Positions 56,985 to 64,000 of a DNA stretch of 64,000 bases are shown here, in pieces. The notes below the pieces were generated by a model, which worked only from the letters and a program-made list of their open reading frames with translations, had not been told where the DNA came from and ran no database searches. A program made the translations under genes and the position numbers. Numbering within the stretch: position 1 is the stretch's first letter; the number at the start of each line of letters is the position of its first letter. This DNA is from Voacanga thouarsii (taxonomy: Eukaryota; Streptophyta; Magnoliopsida; Gentianales; Apocynaceae): the NCBI GenBank assembly GCA_026120185.1, contig JANUWF010001109.1:4270001-4334000 (forward strand), in the 5' to 3' direction.

Positions 56985-58255
56985 GTTCTAAGGGGTTAAT
57001 GCTACAATAAAGAACTTAGAGGCCTCCATGCGCAACTTGGAGAGCCAAATTGGCCAATTGGCTAAATTACTTAGGAATCGTCAAGCAGGGATATTATCAG
57101 GGAACACCGAAGAAAATCCACGTGATCAAGGTCGTGGAAAGCATTGAAGTCTTTCTTGCTTTAAGTTTTTGTGATTTGGAACAATTTTTTATTTTCTTTG
57201 TTTTGTTTCATTTTTATTTATTTCTTCATGAATTGAATTGTATTATTCATCACTGTTGTGTGTTCATTATTTTTATTTTATTTTTCCAACAAAAAAAAAA
57301 ATCAGCCAGGCCCGGAACCGGCATCCGCTCCTGTCGCGGGAAGCACTAAAAACAGGCCAATTTGGCCATTTTTTCTTTCAAACTCTCCAACTCCATCTCA
57401 AATTCTCTCTAACTCGCACCAGCTCCACATCCTAAATCTTTCAAATTTTGATTTTTCACCTTTCAAACACTTCTAGAGTATCAATCTATCATTCTTTTGT
57501 TGATTCTACGGATCAAAATCCTCTAAATCTTCCGTTTTTCACAAAAATTCAAACTTCAATCTACCTTCAGATTGCTTTGATTTCTAGAAAAAGGATGCAT
57601 ATTTTGCTTACCCATGCATAGGAGAACATAAAGGTACATTTTTTCTTGAATTCCCATGGTTAAAATGTTGTAGGTAAAATTTTCTAATTTTAGGTATATT
57701 TTTTGGCCGAAATTTGGGATATTTAATATTCTCTTGCATTGTGAATCAATTTGTGAGTTTCATGACATTGGATATATTATGAATTGATGATTCTTGAGAA
57801 CTTTATTCATTCACATGATCCTTAGGGAGTTTGTGTATTCGCTTAAGGGTATGATTATGACTATTATGGTGATTGAATAACTAGTTGCACATTGGCCTTG
57901 AATTATCTTACACTTGATCACTATAATGCCATGATGAGTCCATAATTCACATGATCATGTTATGAGCATATAGATCTATTGGGTTTGTTCAGCACATTTA
58001 CGCTTTCCGGTGAGATATTATGCTTATTCTTGCAAGTTGTGTGAAAATTGTGGTGGATTGATTGGAGGAGGTTGAATTGGTTATTGTGTTAGTGAAAGGT
58101 ATACTTTAAGGAGTTTGGGAATTGTGGTATGAACTGGTTGAGAGTTGAGTGTTGTGTTGTACATTGTGTTTGAAAAAGGGGAGATTATATTCTTCTGAAA
58201 TCTTTAAGCCTCCTAGTACTTATACTCCTATCTTCACTACTATCTACTTTCTAAT
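56985..58255. other. internal spacer of copy B
   Basis: It begins with the decayed gag C-terminus (repeated GGCCAATTGGCTAAATTACTTAGG). Then come a T-rich tract, an A11 run with a short GC-rich piece (57290-57350), CT-rich sequence and AT-rich sequence, collinear with 1390-2686 of copy A. No gene. Confidence 0.6.
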
Positions 58256-59450
58256 ATGTCTAGAGCACGGGGCTAATCATCCAAAAGGGCTAGAGCTCCT
58301 TCTTCCTCAGCCCCTTCGTCTATAGACCCCATGTTTCTCAGGCCAGTAGATTTCATTGATCCATCCTGTGAAGAGTGGTACGATAGGAAGTCCTCAAATA
58401 AGATTATTGTGGAGCGTACTTTTACACCTATCCTAGACCGTGCCCTTAAACTACGAATGATGTTTAGGAGACTAAGGTGGGGACCTATAATATAGCTTAA
58501 GGGGGATTATTGTCCAGTGCTCATAAAAGAATTATATGCTAACATGGTTGCAAAGGACAATAACCATCTTCCACACATTGAGACACGAGTGAAGGGAACC
58601 CCCATTTTCATCACAAGAAACCATTTAGCCACTCTTCTCCATATGTATGATGATGATTCTTGGCTAGGGATAGATACCAATCATCAAAAGATTTTTTCTG
58701 ACCCTAATTGGGATGCCATCGGAACTAGAGATACTCTAGGGTTGCGCAAGAAAAATGCTTTCAAAGCCAACAACTTCTACTCTAATAATGATCTTGATGC
58801 CCACTTTTGGGCTCTAGTATACATGTTTACTTTTAATATCGTACCCCGAGCTAGTAGATTCAATGAGACACGCACTATTGATATGTACATCTTGCATAGG
58901 ATGAGGACCACTCAGCCTATCCCTCTTGCCCCATTGATCATACAATCCATTAAGGATGTGGTTCATCATCGTCTCTCAACCAAAGCTTTAGTCTTTCCTC
59001 TAGTAATCATGAAAATTCTGAGAGATTTCGGTATTAATATTGAGGGGGAATTGACTGAGACTACCACTGAGCATGACCTGGTCACGGAACAAACATTGAT
59101 GAGCTGTGAGGACAAATATAGCCAGGAGATGAAAAAATGGCTAAATCCCTATGAGGCAAAGCATCCCGAACAAGTTCAGCCACCACCTGTGGAGGGGCAG
59201 CATCCACCACCATCACGAGCACGAGCCAGTAGTTTACAGTTACAACCAAGGACTGATTTTGGAGACCGTAGTGATAGGACAATTAGCTCAGCAGATAGAG
59301 ATGTTGCTACACATGTGAGACTCCATTGATGACATTGCCCGGAGGCAAACTATTCAGGAGCAGCAATTGGCTCAGTGCATGCAGCATTTTCCGGGACCGC
59401 ATGGCGGCGATGGTACTTCAGCACATGATGATGATGATGGGGAGGATTGA
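58256..59450 (+). pseudogene. 'putative plant transposon protein' ORF (copy B)
   Basis: This second ORF sits where pol would lie in a complete element. The ATG at 58256 starts MSRARG then a stop; the frame continues SSKRARAPSSSAPSSIDPMF, then a stop at 58494. The long open stretch (58517-59329) reads KELYANMVAKDNNHLPHIET, VKGTPIFITRNHLATLLHMY, NWDAIGTRDTLGLRKKNAF and MKILRDFGINIEGELTETTT. A frameshift near 59255-59270 leads to a heptad-rich piece (QLAQQ...MLLH) and an Asp-rich end (HDDDDGED) at 59450. The domain is plant-specific, seen in Athila/Tat-related elements, and of unknown function. Confidence 0.65.
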
Positions 59451-61201
59451 GATGATTTTTCTGCACTTGTTCCTACTTGTCACTTTCTTTTTCCTTTATA
59501 TTTTCAAGACTTTTCTAGTTATTTCTTGTACTTTTCTTTTTCGTACTATCTTCTTTACTTTTTGCTTATTTTTCTTTTCTAGTTTTTATGCTTTGGTGTG
59601 TTTCTTTTGTATATTTTTCTTTCTAGGTACTTCAACAATGCTCCTTTCTGCTGGAATTCAACTCTTTTGTAGGAGAATGCATAATGCAATGGAAGTATTT
59701 TCTTTATTCTCTTTTTCCCTTTATTTTTGGTCATGTGGCCATATTTTCTTACTCTATTTGTTTGGCCATTGAGGCCAATATCCAGTTTAAGTGTGGGGAA
59801 GTGGTTAGAATGAGAATTCTTCTATGCTTCATTCTTCTTGAAATTCTTTGAACCTTTTGAGCAAATTTTTTAAAATTTTTTTCTAAATTTTTAAGCTTTC
59901 AAGATGTATTTTTAATGCATGTCTTTATGCTAGATCATAGAGCATATGTTCTATATCATTTGTGGCTTATACATGACTTTTTGCACGCACTTGGACTAAA
60001 TAATTCTTGATCAAATGCTTTACATTGTTCTTAAACCTGTTTTTTTGCTAAAATTCATTGAGCATTCTAGAACTTACTTGAATACCTCTCGAGGCGAAAT
60101 AAGAAAAACATTCACGATTTAACTTAGGGATGACGGTAATAGGCCTTCTTTGGATAGTTTGAGCTTTTCAAGCCTACCGATTTGATATTATCCCTAGTGC
60201 CTATTTTGAGTCTAAATTGTTAATTTCTTTCTTAAATCCGTTATCATACTTTGTCCATTACTTCTTTCTGAGAGTTTGATTTACCTTCCAAATCTTTGAT
60301 TGCTCTTGATAGATAAAAGTACAAGTAGAAGAATTATGAGATAGAATGCTTGTGTAAATGCCATGACTTGTTACTTTCAGTCATGCATCATGTGTTGAGT
60401 TGGAGTTGTGAAAGGAGAAAGGAGGAAGAAAAAGAAAGATTGAGAAAAACAAAAAGCTGCTAGAAAATGTTGAAAGGAAAAACTGAGTAACAAACAAAAG
60501 CAGCATTTGAAAAGAAGAGAAAAAGAAAAGAAAAGAAGAGAACAGGAAGAATGTTGGTTAAGTTGGAATAAGAATTGCCGAAATTTTGATGATCTTGTGC
60601 AATATGATTGATGAGTTGAGAACTATTGATGAAAAGAATACAAGATTTGCTTAAACTCGTAATATAATTGCTATACAAGGTTATGGATTTTTGATTGGTT
60701 TTGTGATAGGAGAGCAAAAAAAGTTTGGAATCTATTGGTACATTTTGCTTATCCTTTTTATGCAAACTTTCATCTTCTTTGATATTTGATTTTCCTATAT
60801 CCTTCATTTGACAGCTACATTACAAACCCTTTAGTCTTACATTACAAATTTAAAAGTCCTACTTAACCTAACTAGAATAATGATATGTCTCGGATTAGTA
60901 GAGAGAGTGTATGAAAAGTAAGCTTATGGAATGCATTTTTTTTTTTTTTTGAGCTAAATTCTTTCCAATGGTTTGAGCATGATATTAAGTGTTGGGATGG
61001 TTCTATTAGTCATTCTTCACTTACACAAGTCTTGCATTTGTTATGAAAGGTATAGTAGCATATGTTTTGTTATCTTGAATAAAGAAAGCATTAGAAATAT
61101 TATTTTGAAATTGATTGAGTGATTTTGTGAAAACTTGTGTTTTTCTACTTGTCTTTGATACTTTGCTTGAGGACAAGCAAAGAGCTAAGTGTAGGGAAAT
61201 G
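59451..61201. other. 3' non-coding region of copy B
   Basis: T-rich (59470-59630), a polypurine-like TTTAAGTGTGGGGAAG at about 59786-59801, a purine-rich stretch (60415-60545), and at the end GAGGACAAGCAAAGAGCTAA and a weak polypurine tract before the LTR. Collinear with copy A; no coding sequence is recognised in either direction. Confidence 0.6.
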
Positions 61202-62713
61202 TGATAGGGCCTAAATTAGTCATATATTTTCTAGTTATTTGAGGCCATTTTGTGATACATTTTGTGCAATAACTGGTCATATTCCTTCATATTTGAGATT
61301 TTATCATTGGAAAGATATTTTGTGCATTATTTCAAAATTTAGGGGTAAAATAAGGCAAAATTATCGCTAAACAGACTAGAGGCGACGCCGGCCAGGACAG
61401 GAGAGGCGGCACCGTCCATGTGTTGTTGGCACTCACTTTGAGGTGATAAAAAATCAGTGAAATAGGGGTTGAACAGAACCCAGCCAGCGCCGGTTGGGAG
61501 CCCAGAGGCGGCGCCGGCTGCGACTTGGAAGAACTTGGCACGAAAATATGCAATCGGTGCTGGCCCTAGGCAGGATAAGTGGCGTCGACTGTGCACTGGT
61601 ACAAAGGCAGTGCCTCGATTTTTGTGTGCATTTTTGGTAATTTTCAAAGTTTTAGTATTTTTCTACTTCTATTCGGCCAGAAACGCTACAAGGACGAATT
61701 TAGGCACTTCTAAAGCCTATAAATAGAGGAAAAACACAAGTCAAATGTATGAATTCAAGGAGCAAAACATAAAATCACTTAAGTTCAAGGAGGAATTCAT
61801 CAAATCAAGAAGGATTGTACAAAAGAGTCTACGAAAGAAGAAGAATCAGGCTTGTCTATGAGTGTTTTCTTTTAACTTTATTTTTATTTTCTTGAACAAT
61901 GATGTATTAATTATTTTATTGTAATTTGACATTGTTTTCGGTATTCATGATTTTTAGAGTTACCTTGATCTTTTGATTAATTGATTGTTATTCTTGGTAT
62001 TTAATTACTTATGCTGATTACGAGATTAATTTATTATTATTTTTTCTATTAACTTGCTTAGAAAAGGGGTTGATGGTGGTCTCAATTTATTAATTTCATA
62101 TTTGTTGTCTATTAACTTGCTTGGAAAAGGGGTTAATTGCTAAGAATTGGGTAATTAAAGGTTAATTGATATTTGCCAGGATATGGATTCATTGGTTAAT
62201 TTCATATTTTAAATCTGCCAGGATATGGCAATTTAATCAAGGATTGTGTTTAATGCATCTTTTGGGTGAATTAGTTGAGACATGATATGTGATGCTAATT
62301 TATCTAGAAGATAGTGATTTCATGGATTGGAAAAGAAGCGAATCTATCTTAATCCTTTATGATGCCAAGAGAATGATTAGTTATGATAATGATTGGGTAC
62401 TTTAAGGTCATATTTGTCAAAATAATGGTTTGAGTTACATAATTCTCTATCATTGACATGTATATATTCTTTTATTTTATTTTATTTTATTTTTTATTCT
62501 TTTTCACTTTATTGAGTCGGTTAAACAATGAAAGAAAAGTAATTAATGCATACTTGTTCTTTGAGGATTGATATTCGTTTTAAACCCTATGCTATGCTTA
62601 ATGATGAGTACGCTTGCTCATATGTGTAATTTGGGATTAACATTTTAATTTAAACTTGATTAGGAATGTGCTTATTTTTATATGATTTTTTATACCCAAA
62701 TTCGTATACATCA
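61202..62713 (+). repeat. middle LTR, mosaic of two LTRs
   Basis: 1512 bp, TGATAGGGCC to ATACATCA, serving at once as right LTR of copy B and left LTR of copy C. Positions 61202-61689 are diverged from the left LTR. Positions 61690-62713 are identical or nearly so to 54496-55519 with no indel (constant offset 7194). The switch lies 28 bp before the TATA box at 61718-61726. Confidence 0.9.
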
Positions 62714-62719
62714 AGTTTT

Positions 62720-62737
62720 TGGCACCGTTGCCGAGGA
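62720..62737 (+). other. primer-binding site (copy C)
   Basis: Same TGGCACCGTTGCCGAGGA as at 55526, showing that the middle LTR is followed by a second internal region rather than by host DNA. Confidence 0.85.
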
Positions 62738-62967
62738 ACAATATCATGAAAGCTTAGATTTTGTTGATTTAACCATATAAATATGTAAATGTGTAAATTT
62801 GTACAATTGTTCTTTTTACAAAAAATGTGTCATCTTTTGTATCTTTTGTATTTTTGTAATCTAATTTACTAATTTTGATTGATGTTTAATTGACTAATTT
62901 ATTCTTTTAATTGTGAACTCCGTTATCTAACTTTTTTCTTGTCTTTTCTAGGTGTTAGCCTTGGTAC

Positions 62968-64000
62968 ATGACCCGACGATCTGAAGATGATATAGTAGAT
63001 TTTAATCCTGCAATCGAAAGAACATTGTCAAAAATCCGCCGGATAATTAAAAGGAACTTACTCGTAGACATGGACAGTGCTGGAAAACAACAATGCTGAA
63101 AATAACAGGAGGGTCATGGATGACTTTGTGAAACCTACAATCTCAGGCACGGGCTCAAGTATTACTAGACCTAGGGTGGATATGAATAATTTTGAAATAA
63201 AATCCAATATCATCCAGATGGTCCAAAATATGGTCCAATTTGATGGGCTACTTGAAGAAAATCCCAATGTCCACCTAGTTAGTTTCCTTGAAATTTGTGA
63301 TACCTTTAAGATGAATGGTGTTTCTGAAGATGTCATAAAACTAAGACTTTTTCCTTTTTCTTTGAGATATAGAGCCAAATCCTGGTTAAAGTCTTTATCT
63401 ACAGGTTCCATCACCACTTGGAATGCCCTAGCTGAAAAATTTCTTGACAAATATTTTCCTCTAGCTAGGACATTTAAACTCATAAACGAAATTTTCGCCT
63501 TCCAACAATTAGATTCTGAACCTTTGTATGAAAGTTGGGAGAGGTTCAAGAAGATGTTGAGAAAGTGCCCACACCACAGATTTGAGTTAGGAATGCAGAT
63601 GTTCATCTTTCTTAATGGCCTTACGTTTGCAACACGACAAGTGGCGGACTCTTCTGCAGGGGATTCCATCAATCATAAAATTCTGGAACAGGCATTAGAT
63701 TTCATTGAAAATTTAGCTTCTAATAACTATTCTTGGGGAAGTGCAAGCTCTAGAGCTCGTATGCAAGGAGTGCACAAAGTGGATGCTGTGGCAACTTTGG
63801 AAGCTAAGGTGGAAGCTTTAACTTAAAAGATGGAACAAATAGTGATGCCTCAAGGCCAAGTGCTAAATGTAAGTTGTGATTTCTGTGGAGAAGGGCACCC
63901 AAATCATGAGTGCCAAAATATGGGTTCACTCCAAGAAACCACGGAACAAGCAGTCTTTGCAGGCATCCAGGTAACAATCCCTATAACTCTACTTACAATC
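62968..64000 (+). pseudogene. gag: Athila-type gag (copy C), frameshifted, incomplete
   Basis: Same start as copy B (62968). At about 63076, 16 bases of copy B are replaced by 14, so the frame breaks after about 36 codons. The capsid region is then open at 63077-63826, including the stretch across 63660 where copy B has its own frameshift. It shares with copy B the TAA before the zinc knuckle (63824-63826); the knuckle itself is at 63875-63913. Copies B and C therefore have different private lesions plus one inherited stop. Confidence 0.88.

Larger units (their letters stand above)
53975..62713 (+). mobile_element. Athila-type non-autonomous LTR element, copy B (LTR-internal-LTR)
   Basis: 5' LTR 53975-55519, primer site, gag, spacer, second ORF, purine-rich 3' region, polypurine tract and second LTR 61202-62713, which is immediately followed by a further primer site and gag. 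No protease, RT, RNase H or integrase occurs anywhere in the internal 5.7 kb, so it depends on another element for transposition. It is inserted in the CACTA terminus. A left target duplication (probably GTTTTC-side) cannot be checked because the right end lies beyond the window. Confidence 0.88.
62714..64000 (+). mobile_element. Athila-type element copy C, internal region, cut by window end
   Basis: Leader and gag are collinear with 55520-56806 at offset 7194 (7193 after the gag indels). A further internal region and third LTR are expected beyond 64000. Confidence 0.88.

Noticed and set aside
61339..61647. Minus-strand frames in the GC-rich part of the middle LTR
   Set aside because: They arise from the GGCGCCGG-rich U3 block; no counterpart in the other LTRs.

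Overview
This is nuclear DNA from a flowering plant, almost certainly a eudicot. It is AT-rich and has GT-AG introns, plant-type LTR retrotransposons, a Helitron, a MULE, a CACTA end and a MITE, plus plant snRNA genes with the RTCCCACATCG upstream element. No species can be named from the sequence. Only four loci look like host genes: one seven-exon WAT1-type transporter gene and three U5 snRNA loci. The rest is nested, mostly decayed mobile elements.

Layout. 1-975: an LTR-like tract of unknown family. 976-7182: 5'-truncated Ty3/gypsy element of Athila type (copy A) with gag zinc-knuckle relic, a 'putative plant transposon protein' ORF relic and a 3' LTR. It abuts a related LTR in inverted orientation (7210-8698), with that second element's tRNA primer site caught between them. 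8699-17079: Ty1/copia element whose 5' LTR is reduced to 34 bp. Its gag, protease, integrase, reverse transcriptase and RNase H are all recognisable but broken, and a solo LTR with a 5-bp target duplication interrupts RT. 17080-17705: another LTR-like fragment.

18122-35667, minus strand: a decayed Helitron. The Rep/helicase gene is at 18.1-22.6 kb, an RPA-like (replication protein A) gene at about 31.8-33.3 kb, and a plausible Helitron 5' terminus at 35667. A 3.39-kb solo LTR (26966-30355) with ATAAC target duplications is nested inside. 35809-36501 is a MITE with an internal tandem duplication, directly upstream of the WAT1-related gene (36874-42498, plus, 402 aa).

42.85-46.35 kb, minus strand: three U5 snRNA loci in graded states of decay, the first apparently complete with its promoter. 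An RNase H-like fragment lies between the first two. 49.4-52.4 kb: a MULE with a duplicated piece of its transposase. 52.5-53.55 kb: a LINE reverse-transcriptase fragment (minus) split by a CACTA terminus (53551-53974), which is itself split by the next element.

53975-64000: an Athila-type non-autonomous element in tandem form (LTR - internal - LTR - internal). The unit carries gag and the 'plant transposon protein' ORF but no pol. The middle LTR is a mosaic. Its first ~490 bp are clearly diverged from the left LTR, whereas everything from 61690 to the window end is almost identical to 54496-56806. That is what one unequal crossover between the two LTRs of an element would leave.
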